From JABCYV01 sp035512155 (GTDB taxonomy: Bacteria > Acidobacteriota > Terriglobia > Terriglobales > Acidobacteriaceae): a stretch of DNA of 64,000 nucleotides. Where the stretch lies: assembly GCA_035512155.1 (NCBI GenBank), contig DATKEN010000092.1, positions 1 to 64,000 on the forward strand, written 5' to 3'. Shown here in pieces: positions 43,809 to 52,237 of the stretch (positions are counted from its first letter, which is position 1; the number at the start of each line of letters is the position of its first letter). Made by a program: the position numbers and the translations under genes. The notes below the pieces were generated by a model, which worked only from the letters and a program-made list of their open reading frames with translations, was not told where the DNA came from and did not search any database.

Positions 43809-43997
43809 TTAGGCCTTGACTACTTTGCCGCTGCGCAGGCAGGAAGTGCAGACGCGCAGGCGCTTGGTTGCGCCCTTCACCTTAGCGCGTACCGGACGCA
43901 GATTCACATTCCAACGCCGCTTGCTCACATTGTGAGCGTGGCTGATAGCGTTTCCGAATTGCGGCCCTTTGCCGCAGACGTCACAAACTTGTGCCAT
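43809..43997 (-). CDS. rpmB: 50S ribosomal protein L28
   Basis: A 62-residue L28: MAQVCDVCGKGPQFGNAISHAHNVSKRRW and RVKGATKRLRVCTSCLRSGKV-like ending. The two CxxC pairs (CDVC and CTSC) mark the zinc-binding form. No L33 gene lies beside it, as it does in some genomes. Confidence 0.95.
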   Translation of the reverse strand: MAQVCDVCGKGPQFGNAISHAHNVSKRRWNVNLRPVRAKVKGATKRLRVCTSCLRSGKVVKA

Positions 43998-44111
43998 GAG
44001 TACTCCTGATAACTACGAAACTTGACGGTGTAAGACATTGATTTTACCGGATTCTAGCGGGTTTAGCCAAGCCTGACGGGACGGCGAACGCTGTTATTCA
44101 CCCAGACTGGC

Positions 44112-44238
44112 GTCATCCCGAGACCCCGCGCCGTCTCCAGCGGGGCGAGGGATCTGGCGGGGAGAGCGACAGCGTGTCCGGAAAAGCTCCCACGCGAGAT
44201 CCCTCCCCCGGCTGAACTACGCCGGGTTTCGGGATGAC
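44112..44238. repeat. Dispersed repeat, copy 3, with terminal inverted repeats
   Basis: It starts GTCATCCCGAGACCC and ends in the reverse complement of GTCATCCCGAAACCC, so its ends are inverted repeats with one mismatch in 15 bases. The inside is GC rich with CGAGGGATCTGGC and GCGAGATCCCTC words. It looks like a non-autonomous hairpin element. Confidence 0.6.
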
Positions 44239-44289
44239 CCCGCTGAATGATCCGGTCAGCTTTAGAGGTCGAGCATTTTCGTCATCACT

Positions 44290-44400
44290 GTCATTCCGAG
44301 CGAAGCGAGGAACCCCTCTCAGGAAGTGAAGAAAGAGGGTAGGGATACTTCGACTTCTCTGGCCTCTCGCAAGCGGGAGGTCAGATTCGCTCAGCATGAC
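44290..44400. repeat. Dispersed repeat, copy 4, with terminal inverted repeats
   Basis: It starts GTCATTCCGAGCGAAGCGAGG and ends in the reverse complement of GTCATGCTGAGCGAATC, so its ends are again inverted. It lies 51 bases after copy 3 and right beside the promoter of the DUF971 gene. Confidence 0.6.
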
Positions 44401-44408
44401 AATGCCTG

Positions 44409-44417
44409 TGCGATACT
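44409..44417 (+). promoter_or_regulatory. Extended -10 box of the DUF971 gene, leaderless arrangement
   Basis: TGC-GATACT ends six bases before the ATG at 44424. No ribosome binding site is present. Confidence 0.4.
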
Positions 44418-44423
44418 GAAATC

Positions 44424-44801
44424 ATGGAACCATCGGCCGACCCCAAGTCGGTGAAAGTAGGTCTGACTACCGGCTCGGGCGTGGACATCGAGTGGAAGGA
44501 CGGCCATCGTTCGCACTACTCGTTCATATTTCTGCGCGATGCCTGTCCCTGCGCTCTCTGTGATGACGAACGCGCAAGGGGCGGCCGCAAGCCCGGAGAC
44601 CCTCCCAAAACGGCGCCGGGCGCGCTTCCGATGTTCAAGCCTGCCATCAAAGCGACTTCGGCGGAAGGCGTGGGCAAGTACGCAATCAAGTTTCATTTCA
44701 ATGATGGCCATGAGCTCGGCATTTATTCCTGGCAGTTTCTCCGTGATGTTTGTCCCTGCGACGAATGCAAGGCTCTCCAGTCAGCCGCCAGGATGAGATA
44801 A
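44424..44801 (+). CDS. DUF971 protein (gamma-butyrobetaine hydroxylase N-terminal-like)
   Basis: A 125-residue protein with the two-part DUF971 pattern: WKDGHRSHYSFIFLRDACPCALC near the start and YAIKFHFNDGHELGIYSWQFLRDVCPCDEC near the end. The four CPC-C cysteines could bind zinc. In eukaryotes this fold is the N-terminal part of gamma-butyrobetaine hydroxylase; in bacteria stand-alone copies are often near Fe-S or Mrp genes, but none is here. Function unknown. Confidence 0.85.
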   Translation: MEPSADPKSVKVGLTTGSGVDIEWKDGHRSHYSFIFLRDACPCALCDDERARGGRKPGDPPKTAPGALPMFKPAIKATSAEGVGKYAIKFHFNDGHELGIYSWQFLRDVCPCDECKALQSAARMR

Positions 44802-45014
44802 ACACCACGAAAGTTCCCTCAGCTGCTTCCGTCTGGGTTTTCGCGTGCTAGCTAATCCAATAGAAGACTGCGAACTGCAGATCCCTCGGTGCCCTCGGGA
44901 TGATAACGTAATAAAGTTTTTAGGAACCTGCCAGGGCGCTGCAGAAGCGTCTCTGGAAAACCAAGCCTAGCCTTGGCCAAGCGCTCTTTGCGGTCATGAA
45001 TATCCAATCCCCTG

Positions 45015-45020
45015 TAAAAT
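45015..45020 (+). promoter_or_regulatory. -10 box upstream of the helicase gene
   Basis: TAAAAT preceded by TG, 28 bases before the TTG start of pcrA. The leader is short and has no clear ribosome binding site. Confidence 0.3.
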
Positions 45021-45048
45021 CTATTCAGAGACCTCGGAGCCTTTCTAG

Positions 45049-47763
45049 TTGTCGTTTCTCAACCAACTCAATCCGCAGCAGCGTGAAGCCGTCGAAACCA
45101 CCGAAGGCCCGGTACTCATCCTGGCCGGAGCAGGCAGCGGCAAGACGCGCGTCATCACCTACCGCATCGCCCATTTGATCGAGAATCTGGGTGTCATGCC
45201 GGAATCCATTCTGGCAATGACCTTCACTAACAAAGCCGCGTCCGAAATGGTCGAAAGGGTAGACAAGCTGGTGGGCGGACTCTCCATCGCCAAGCCAGTC
45301 ATCGCTACGTTTCACTCATTCTGTGTCCGGATGTTGCGGCGCGACATCGAAGCGCTTCGCATTCCTTCGACCGTACCAGGTGTGCCGCCGATCGGACACA
45401 CCAAGAGCTTTGTCATTTACGACGAGACCGATCAGCAGCAGGTGGTCAAGTCGGTCATGCGGCGGCTGGGGATTGATGATAAGCAGACCACGCCACGGTC
45501 GGTGCTGGCGCATATTTCCTGGGCCAAGAACCATATGCTCGATCCGCAGGAGGTCTACCTGCAATCGGCCGATCCCAATACCGAGCGCGTCGCCCAAATT
45601 TACGCTGAGTATAAGAAGGAATTGGCCAAAGCCAATGCGCTCGATTTCGACGACCTTCTCTTGGAAGCCGTGCGTCTGCTGAAGGCGGCGCCTGCTGTCC
45701 GCGAATACTACAATCGGCGTTTTCAGTACGTCATGATTGACGAGTATCAGGATACGAATCGTCCGCAATACGAACTGATGCGCCTGCTGGCCGGAGACCG
45801 GCACAACGTTTGCGCTGTCGGCGATGAAGATCAGTCCATTTATTCCTGGCGGGGAGCCGATATCCGCAACATTCTTGAGTTCGAACAGGACTTCCCCGAA
45901 GCGAAGATTATCCGCCTGGAACAGAACTACCGCTCGACCCAGAACATTTTGCAAGGCGCGTCGGCCGTGGTTGCGAATAATCTCAAGCGTAAGGGCAAGA
46001 ACCTTTGGACATCACGCCAGGGCGGAACGCAGATCGGCTATTACGAAGCGCCGGATGGCGAGAACGAGGCCTTGTTCGCCGCAGACTACGTTGCAAAATA
46101 TCTCCGCGAAGCCATCGACCAGGGCGAGAATGCGCGGGCTGCGGTACTCTACCGGACTAACTCGCAATCGCGGCTATTTGAAGAGGCCATGCGCCGCTAT
46201 CAGTTGAAATATCACGTGGTGGGTGGCTTTTCGTTTTACGAGCGGGCTGAGATCAAGGACATGATTTCGTACCTAAAAGTAATTCACAATCCGGGTGATT
46301 CGATCTCGCTGCTCCGGGTGATCAATACGCCGGTACGCGGGATAGGCAAGACGACCATAGAAACACTCGAGCGAGTCGCGCTGGAAACTGGCGTGTCATT
46401 GTGGGACGCAATCACGGCGGCTATCAAACGCCAGCTTCTGCCGCAGCGCGCGCTGGCCGCGCTGAACAACTTCCGGGACCTCATCGAAGACGGACGTGCC
46501 ATGTTGGCCGGGACCTACGTGGAACGGCTGGAGGAAAGTGTGGCGCGGACCTGCCCTGAGCGAGAGTCGAAGGGGCCCTCGCCCGCGTCGGAGGAAAAAC
46601 AAGCAGCTGTCCCGCAGGTCGAGGCCCCGCAGTCCGAAGCGTGGCGCTCGGAAGAAGATGTTGCTTTCGATCCAACTGAAGACGACAACATCTCATTCGA
46701 CTTCGGGACGGCTGATCACACTCCGGATGCGACGGTTGACGACGCGGAAACGAACGCGGGCGGGGGCCCCTTCGACTCTCGCTCAGGGCAGGTCCGCGCC
46801 GCACAGACCGGTGCTGACTCTCGCTTCCGTACTCCGGGGAGTGCGGCTAACACTGCCGACATTTTGAAGTTCCTAATCGACCGCACTGGTTATATCAAGC
46901 TGCTCGAGGAAGAAGACACACCGGAAGCGTACTCTCGGATTGAAAATCTCCGTGAACTAGTCAACGCAGCCATGGATTCGCGCGATCGCGGTGAAACGCT
47001 CGACCAGTTCCTGGATCACGCGGCATTGGTAAGCGACGCCGACGCCTATGACGAGCGTGCCCAAATCACCTTAATGACACTGCACGCGGCCAAGGGTCTG
47101 GAATTTCCGCTGGTATTCTTGTGCGGACTGGAAGAGGGATTGTTTCCGCACTCTCGTACTTTCCTGCATCCTGACGATATCGAGGAGGAACGGAGACTTT
47201 GTTACGTCGGGATGACACGGGCCATGGATACCCTTATCCTGAGCCGCGCAGTGTATCGCCGCCGGTACGGAACCGATCTGCCGGAGGCGAGTGTACCCTC
47301 ACGATTTCTGGAAGAAATTCCGGCGGAGCTTGTTGAGGAGTTGGGAGTGTCTCGCCGGAGAGCATCTGCGCGGATGGAAGGGCGACATGCAGGAGTGCCC
47401 GGGTCGCACGAGCAGGCACACTATGCCTACGAAGACGAAGATCAGTCTGTAAGCTGGGCGGGACGCCAGAACCGGCGCGGTCCGGCCGCATCGTATTCAG
47501 GGAAGGCGTACAACTCAATTGAAAACATCGCGGAGTTTTTCGCGTCGCGCGGAAAGAAATTCAGCCTTCCGAAGCTGCCGATGGAAGAGCCGAAGGGCAA
47601 GAAAGGGTTCCGGCCTGGGCAGAAGGTGCGACATCCCAAATATGGCGAGGGCACCGTCTATCAGCGCGAAGGAGACGGTGAAGAAGCCAAGATTACGGTA
47701 CAATTCCCTCGCTTCGGTCTGAAGAAGTTGGTGGAGAAGTACGCTCAGTTGGAGCAGGCTTGA
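45049..47763 (+). CDS. pcrA: UvrD/PcrA-type superfamily I DNA helicase with internal insertion
   Basis: A 904-residue 3'-5' DNA helicase of repair and replication-fork maintenance. Walker A is AGAGSGKTRVIT (residues 26-37), then TFTNKAASEM, FHSFCVRMLRRD, DEYQDTNRPQYEL (Walker B), QNYRSTQNIL, TLHAAKGLEF and VGMTRAMDTL. The C-terminal tail GFRPGQKVRHPKYGEGTVYQREGDG is the Tudor-like RNA-polymerase-binding module of PcrA. Residues about 498-590, in the 2B subdomain, are an insertion that other PcrA proteins lack: rich in Pro, Asp, Glu and Ser. Its DNA is bracketed by a 46-base inverted repeat and stays in frame. The start is TTG 45049. At about 730 usual residues, the insertion explains part of the excess length. 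Confidence 0.95.
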   Translation: MSFLNQLNPQQREAVETTEGPVLILAGAGSGKTRVITYRIAHLIENLGVMPESILAMTFTNKAASEMVERVDKLVGGLSIAKPVIATFHSFCVRMLRRDIEALRIPSTVPGVPPIGHTKSFVIYDETDQQQVVKSVMRRLGIDDKQTTPRSVLAHISWAKNHMLDPQEVYLQSADPNTERVAQIYAEYKKELAKANALDFDDLLLEAVRLLKAAPAVREYYNRRFQYVMIDEYQDTNRPQYELMRLLAGDRHNVCAVGDEDQSIYSWRGADIRNILEFEQDFPEAKIIRLEQNYRSTQNILQGASAVVANNLKRKGKNLWTSRQGGTQIGYYEAPDGENEALFAADYVAKYLREAIDQGENARAAVLYRTNSQSRLFEEAMRRYQLKYHVVGGFSFYERAEIKDMISYLKVIHNPGDSISLLRVINTPVRGIGKTTIETLERVALETGVSLWDAITAAIKRQLLPQRALAALNNFRDLIEDGRAMLAGTYVERLEESVARTCPERESKGPSPASEEKQAAVPQVEAPQSEAWRSEEDVAFDPTEDDNISFDFGTADHTPDATVDDAETNAGGGPFDSRSGQVRAAQTGADSRFRTPGSAANTADILKFLIDRTGYIKLLEEEDTPEAYSRIENLRELVNAAMDSRDRGETLDQFLDHAALVSDADAYDERAQITLMTLHAAKGLEFPLVFLCGLEEGLFPHSRTFLHPDDIEEERRLCYVGMTRAMDTLILSRAVYRRRYGTDLPEASVPSRFLEEIPAELVEELGVSRRRASARMEGRHAGVPGSHEQAHYAYEDEDQSVSWAGRQNRRGPAASYSGKAYNSIENIAEFFASRGKKFSLPKLPMEEPKGKKGFRPGQKVRHPKYGEGTVYQREGDGEEAKITVQFPRFGLKKLVEKYAQLEQA
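46542..46800. repeat. Inverted repeat bracketing an insertion in the helicase gene
   Basis: The arms are 46542-46587 and 46755-46800. They match in 45 of 46 positions when one is reverse complemented. Each carries CCCCTTCGACTCTCGCTCAG on one strand or the other, followed by GGCAGGTCCGCG, a word shared with the intergenic repeat at 61599-61672. The 167 bases between them encode acidic low-complexity sequence. The RNA could form a very stable long stem within the coding region. Confidence 0.8.
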
Positions 47764-47788
47764 TCTTAAATTTTTGACGAGAGGACTA

Positions 47789-47950
47789 ATGGCTAACAGC
47801 AAGAGTCTGAGCAAGGAAGAGCGTAAGAAGAAAAAGCGGGCAGCACGCAAAAAGCACAAGACGGAAAAGCCGCTGGCGAAGCGGGACTACGCGCGCGGCG
47901 CCAAGAAGCGCAAGGTGAAGAAGATGGCACGCGGCACGGCGAAGAGATAA
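47789..47950 (+). CDS. Very basic 53-residue protein
   Basis: A small gene missed by long-ORF searches. It begins MANSKSLSKEERKKKKRA and consists largely of Lys and Arg with few hydrophobic residues, ending in KMARGTAKR. A GAGAGG ribosome binding site lies four bases before the ATG and the gene follows pcrA by 25 bases, so it may be cotranscribed. The composition suggests a nucleic-acid- or ribosome-associated protein, as for small ribosomal proteins such as bTHX, but no family was recognised. Confidence 0.65.
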   Translation: MANSKSLSKEERKKKKRAARKKHKTEKPLAKRDYARGAKKRKVKKMARGTAKR

Positions 47951-47955
47951 GCGGG

Positions 47956-48025
47956 AGCACTTAGCATTCGGCACATGGCATTTTGCTGTGAGGATTGGAC
48001 GTCTTCCAGCTAAATGCTAAGTGCT
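47956..48025. repeat. Perfect inverted repeat of TTAGCATT words
   Basis: AGCACTTAGCATT (47956-47968) is perfectly inverted at 48013-48025. Further TAATCGCTAAG words follow. The 44-base loop could allow a terminator-like stem for the helicase operon, but no T run follows. Confidence 0.5.
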
Positions 48026-48060
48026 AATCGCTAAGAGCATAGTTCAGGAGAAACTGCCCT

Positions 48061-49644
48061 TTGGCACAACCTCCAATAATCACCAAACCGACCAAAGAGG
48101 TCATCCGAACATCGGATAACCAACTGCTTTGTTGCAAGTCCATCGACAAACTGATCGCTGAGGCCGATGAACCCGGTCATAGGTTGAAGAAAACTCTCGG
48201 CCCCTGGTCGCTGACTGCTCTGGGCATCGGGGCAATTATAGGCTCGGGCATATTCGTGCTCACCGGAACGGCGGCAGCGGGCGAGTATTTTGAGGCGCCC
48301 TCCATATTGCGCACTCAGCTCATGGACCTGGTCGTTAACCTTGTAAGACACGGAAGTACTGCGGGCGCATTAATGCACGGGCGTCCGCCGGCGGGGCCGT
48401 CCATCGCCATCTCCTTCGTCTTGGTGGCGTTCGCGTGCAGCTTTGCTGGTCTGTGTTACGCGGAACTAGCTTCGATGATCCCGATCGCCGGCAGCGCCTA
48501 TACCTATTCCTACGCTACGCTGGGCGAGATTTTTGCGTGGATTATCGGCTGGGACTTGATTCTGGAATATGTGGTCAGCAATGTTGCTGTTGCTGTAGGT
48601 TTCAGCGGATACATCAAGGCCCAACTGGCGGCATTCGGCTTGGTCCTATCGGACAAGTGGGCCAGTCCAGTGCGGGCCGGCGGGCACTGGACGGGCGCCT
48701 ATTTTAACCTTCCCGGCTTCCTCATTGTATTCATCCTGACCTTGCTGTTGGTACGGGGAGTGCGCGAGTCGGCGGAAGCCAACAATGTAATGGTCACCAT
48801 TAAGATTGGCGCCATCCTTACGTTCTTGGTCGTCGGCGGCATGCTGGTCAATCCCGCTAACTGGAAGCCGTTCGCCCCGTCCGGATTTGCCGGGATCGTT
48901 ACTGGCGGAGCCATCGTATTCTTCACCTACATTGGTTTCGACTCCGTATCGACGGCGGCGGAGGAATGTCGCAACCCACAGCGTGATCTGCCCTTCGGCA
49001 TCATCGCATCCTTGATTATCTGCACCATACTCTATGTGGGTGTAGCGATCGTGCTGCTGGGCATGATGAAGTACACCACCTTCGTTTCCGGTAAAGCCGC
49101 CGAAGCGCCGGTCGCATACGCGCTGCAGCAGTTAGGCGCGCGTCCGTTTTTCCGTTCGGTGATCATAGTGGGGGCGTTGACGGGCATGATTTCGTCACTG
49201 CTCGTCTTTCAATATGGACAGGCGCGGATCTGGTACGCCATGTCTCGCGATGGCCTGTTGCCCAAACTGTTCTCCGCCGTCCATCCCAAGTTCAAGACAC
49301 CGCATTGGTCCACCTGGATTGCCTGCTTCGCGGTTGGAATTCCGGCCGGCCTGGTGGACATTGGCGATGCTGCTGACCTTTCTAACATCGGCACGCTGTT
49401 TGCCTTTGTGCTCGTTTCTCTCGGCGTAATCTTATTGCGCCGTAAGCAACCCGGCCGCCGGCGCGCATTCCGTGTTCCCTTCGTTCCGTGGTTTCCGCTG
49501 ATCTCAATCATCCTGTGTGGCGGCCTGATGACGGGCTTGACGGTCATCACCTGGATCCGCTTTGTGGTGTGGCTCACCATCGGACTGTGTATTTACATTT
49601 TCTACAGCCGCCACCACAGCGAGTTTGCCAAGGCCAAGAGCTAA
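48061..49644 (+). CDS. APC-family amino-acid permease, cationic amino-acid transporter type
   Basis: A 527-residue transporter with 12-14 hydrophobic segments. The consensus helix 1 is LGPWSLTALGIGAIIGSGIFVLTGTAAAG, and YAELASMIPIAGSAYTYSYATLGE and GFDSVSTAAEECRNPQRDLPFGI are typical of the CAT/YfnA group. About 35 extra residues (YFEAPSILRTQLMDLVVNLV onward) lie between helices 1 and 2. The start is TTG 48061 with AGGAG ten bases upstream. It probably imports basic or other amino acids. Confidence 0.9.
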   Translation: MAQPPIITKPTKEVIRTSDNQLLCCKSIDKLIAEADEPGHRLKKTLGPWSLTALGIGAIIGSGIFVLTGTAAAGEYFEAPSILRTQLMDLVVNLVRHGSTAGALMHGRPPAGPSIAISFVLVAFACSFAGLCYAELASMIPIAGSAYTYSYATLGEIFAWIIGWDLILEYVVSNVAVAVGFSGYIKAQLAAFGLVLSDKWASPVRAGGHWTGAYFNLPGFLIVFILTLLLVRGVRESAEANNVMVTIKIGAILTFLVVGGMLVNPANWKPFAPSGFAGIVTGGAIVFFTYIGFDSVSTAAEECRNPQRDLPFGIIASLIICTILYVGVAIVLLGMMKYTTFVSGKAAEAPVAYALQQLGARPFFRSVIIVGALTGMISSLLVFQYGQARIWYAMSRDGLLPKLFSAVHPKFKTPHWSTWIACFAVGIPAGLVDIGDAADLSNIGTLFAFVLVSLGVILLRRKQPGRRRAFRVPFVPWFPLISIILCGGLMTGLTVITWIRFVVWLTIGLCIYIFYSRHHSEFAKAKS

Positions 49645-49647
49645 TCT

Positions 49648-49740
49648 CTGATCTCAGATTGCAGACTTCAGACTGAACAATGAAAATCGTAGGATCTAAG
49701 AAGTAGGAAATCTGCGATCTAGAATCTACAATCTTTAGAT
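49648..49740. repeat. Intergenic AGATTGCAGA-type words
   Basis: The gap holds short related words (TCTGATCTCAGATTGCAGA, GATCTAAGA, AATCTGCGATCTAGAATCTACAATC) that partly invert each other. Same style as the gaps at 6820, 13007 and 47956, but with a different word. Confidence 0.4.
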
Positions 49741-49741
49741 T

Positions 49742-50749
49742 GTGAGCTCGCGGTCCAGTCCGTTTATTCTTTCCCTGCCCAAGGCTGAGTTGCATTTGCA
49801 TCTGGAAGGCGCAATCGATCCCCCGACTCTGCTCGAACTATGGCGAAAACATGGCAAGGAAGGCACGCTCGCCGAGGTCGAGCAACTTTATCGCTATGCC
49901 GACTTTAACGGCTTCCTCATGGCATTCAAAGCCGTGACGGAAGACTTGCAGACTGCAGAAGATTACGAACTCATCACCTACCGTCTGATGGAAAAGCTCA
50001 AAGCGGAAAACGTACTGCATGCGGAAGCATATGTTTCCGTCGGCGTATGTCTGTGGCGTAAGCAGGATTTCGATCTAATCTTTGAAGGGCTGGAGCGCGG
50101 CCGGCAGCGCGGTGAACGCGATTTCGGCGTATCGTTGCTGTGGATTTTTGACGCAGTACGCCAGTTTGGGGCCCAAGCGGCTCAAAGCGTGTTTGAACTC
50201 GCGGTGCGATATCGCGATCGCCATGTTGTGGGAATCGGCATTGGCGGTGACGAACAGAAAGGCCCTGCGGAACTGTTCCGCGACGCTTACGCCTATGCCA
50301 CTGATCAAGGGTTACGCCTGACGGCTCACGCCGGCGAGACTGCCGGTCCGGAGTCCATTTGGGGTGCCTTGAACCTCCGCGCCGAGCGCATCGGGCATGG
50401 ACTCACGGCTTGGCAGGATCCCGAACTGGTGGAAGAGCTGGCTACCCGGCAGATTCCGATGGAGATTTGCATCACGAGCAACTTGCGAACTGGCTGCTGC
50501 CCCGACTTGGCCGACCATCCGGTTCGAAGATATTTTGATCAGGGCTTGATGGCCACGCTTAACAGTGACGATCCGGCGATGTTTCGTACATCTCTTGCTC
50601 AGGAATATCAACTGGCCCGAGAGTCATTCGGCTTCACTGATGAGCATCTGCGCGAGTTAGCGCGCAACTCCTTCGAGGCATCCTTCCTTCCCGCGGAAAA
50701 GAAATTGAATTTTCTGAATTTGTTTGACGCCACAGTGGTGCGACCGTAA
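49742..50749 (+). CDS. Adenosine deaminase-family enzyme
   Basis: A 335-residue amidohydrolase-superfamily deaminase. Metal and substrate motifs: LPKAELHLHLEGAIDP (HxH), LTAHAGETAGPESIWGAL, ERIGHGL and TLNSDDPAMF. It may deaminate adenosine, or aminodeoxyfutalosine in the menaquinone route, since the ELHLHLEG start is frequent in that subgroup; sequence alone does not decide. The start is GTG 49742. It is followed after 37 bases by a secreted amidohydrolase. Confidence 0.87.
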   Translation: MSSRSSPFILSLPKAELHLHLEGAIDPPTLLELWRKHGKEGTLAEVEQLYRYADFNGFLMAFKAVTEDLQTAEDYELITYRLMEKLKAENVLHAEAYVSVGVCLWRKQDFDLIFEGLERGRQRGERDFGVSLLWIFDAVRQFGAQAAQSVFELAVRYRDRHVVGIGIGGDEQKGPAELFRDAYAYATDQGLRLTAHAGETAGPESIWGALNLRAERIGHGLTAWQDPELVEELATRQIPMEICITSNLRTGCCPDLADHPVRRYFDQGLMATLNSDDPAMFRTSLAQEYQLARESFGFTDEHLRELARNSFEASFLPAEKKLNFLNLFDATVVRP

Positions 50750-50786
50750 CCTTTTTTAGATCGCTACCTCGTACGTGGAGTCTGGC

Positions 50787-52226
50787 ATGAGAGTATCCCG
50801 GGTTGCTCGTTTCTGCCTCAATACTTTGTACTTGACTACATGCCTTTGGGCCGCACCCCGGCCGGCCTCATCCCCGGAAGCTCTCATCTTTACGAATATC
50901 AATGTTGTGGACACGCGTCAGGGCGAAGTAAACCACAATATGACCGTAGTGGTAAAAGGCGGTCGGATCACAGCGGTGGCGAGAGTAGGGCTGATTGGCC
51001 AAGGACATCACATTCGCGTGATCAATGCCCACGGAAAATACCTGATTCCAGGATTGTGGGACATGCACGTTCACAGCGCATTTGTCCCCGGTACTTGGGA
51101 TGAAAGGACCATCTATCCGCTCTACATCGCCAACGGAGTGACGGGCATACGTGACATGGGTGGGGATCTCGATCTTCTGGAGCAAAGACGTGCCCGCATC
51201 ACCCGGGGAGAATTAGTCGGTCCACAGATGATCATCGCGGGGCCGTTTCTAGTAGACGCGAAAACTGATCGCCAGACGATCAAAGTGACCACGCCGGAAG
51301 ACGCTCGCAAGGCGGTGGACACTTTGAAGACGCGAGGGGTCGACTTTGTGAAGATTCTGTCCGACCTCTCCCGCGAGTCCTATTTCGCGATTGCGCAGGA
51401 AACCGAGAAAGAGAAAATTCCTTTTGTAGGACATGTGCCCGATTCCATCAGCGTGGCGGAAGCGTCATCTGCAGGACAGAGGAGCATTGAACATCTGACC
51501 GGCGTGTTGCTGGCCTGCTCTGCTCAGGAAAGCGAACTCCGTGAGCGAAGGTTGAAAGCGCGCGCGAATCACGACTATGCGGCGTTTTCAGAGATTTCAA
51601 AGCAGTTGATGGCAACCTACGACCCCGACAAAGCCCACGGCCTGTTCCTCGACCTCGCCAAGAACAACACCTGGCAGGTGCCGACATTGGTTTGGACTGA
51701 GACCAGCGCGAGCATCGATGCTCCAAATTTGACGGCGGATCCAAGACTGAAGTATGTCCCCGCTTCGGTGAAGGAGCAGTGGGCACCTGAGAAGCTGCTC
51801 AAACAGACGCCACCGCAGCAATTGGCCGCTTCGAGGACGGAAGCGGCTCGTGACCTCAAGCTGGTTAACGCCATGCACGAGGCGGGAGTACAGTTCTTGG
51901 CCGGGACTGATGGGCCTGACCCTTATGTATTTCCCGGCTTCAGCTTGCATGACGAATTGGGGTGGCTGGTAAAGAGCGGGTTTACCCCTTTGCAAGCGTT
52001 GCAGGCAGCTACAATCAACCCCGCGGTATTTCTGCTCAAGTCAGACCAGTACGGAGTAGTCGAGCCTGGTCACGCAGCCGATCTGGTGTTGCTGGATGCA
52101 AATCCGGTCGAGGACATACGCAACACGCGCAGGATTTTTGCCGTGGTGGTGGGAGGAAAATATTACTCGCGCCGAATCCTGGATGAGATGCTCGACCAAG
52201 TAGGGCGAGCGGCGGCAAAGCAATAG
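50787..52226 (+). CDS. Secreted amidohydrolase (imidazolonepropionase-like)
   Basis: A 479-residue protein with a signal peptide (FCLNTLYLTTCLWAAP). The metal motif is GLWDMHVHS, with the later ligand regions FVGHVPDS, RSIEHLTG and FLAGTDGPDPYVFPGFSLHDEL. This is the imidazolonepropionase-like/prolidase-type subgroup of amidohydrolases found in many soil bacteria. The start ATG 50787 has GGAG six bases upstream; the in-frame GTG at 50775 does not. The substrate may be a dipeptide or a cyclic amide. A racemase-like gene follows in 11 bases. Confidence 0.85.
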   Translation: MRVSRVARFCLNTLYLTTCLWAAPRPASSPEALIFTNINVVDTRQGEVNHNMTVVVKGGRITAVARVGLIGQGHHIRVINAHGKYLIPGLWDMHVHSAFVPGTWDERTIYPLYIANGVTGIRDMGGDLDLLEQRRARITRGELVGPQMIIAGPFLVDAKTDRQTIKVTTPEDARKAVDTLKTRGVDFVKILSDLSRESYFAIAQETEKEKIPFVGHVPDSISVAEASSAGQRSIEHLTGVLLACSAQESELRERRLKARANHDYAAFSEISKQLMATYDPDKAHGLFLDLAKNNTWQVPTLVWTETSASIDAPNLTADPRLKYVPASVKEQWAPEKLLKQTPPQQLAASRTEAARDLKLVNAMHEAGVQFLAGTDGPDPYVFPGFSLHDELGWLVKSGFTPLQALQAATINPAVFLLKSDQYGVVEPGHAADLVLLDANPVEDIRNTRRIFAVVVGGKYYSRRILDEMLDQVGRAAAKQ

Positions 52227-52237
52227 CACGGAGAGCC

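Larger units (their letters stand above)
43998..44423. other. Repeat-filled intergenic region
   Basis: A gap of 426 bases between the divergent rpmB and DUF971 genes. It is largely occupied by two tandem elements of the dispersed repeat family (44112-44238 and 44290-44400). No coding frame is credible. The DUF971 promoter lies at its right edge. Confidence 0.6.

Noticed and set aside
47786..47974. Minus-strand 62-residue frame over the basic protein
   Set aside because: It is the reverse of a Lys/Arg-rich coding stretch, has no ribosome binding site, and the plus-strand frame has one.
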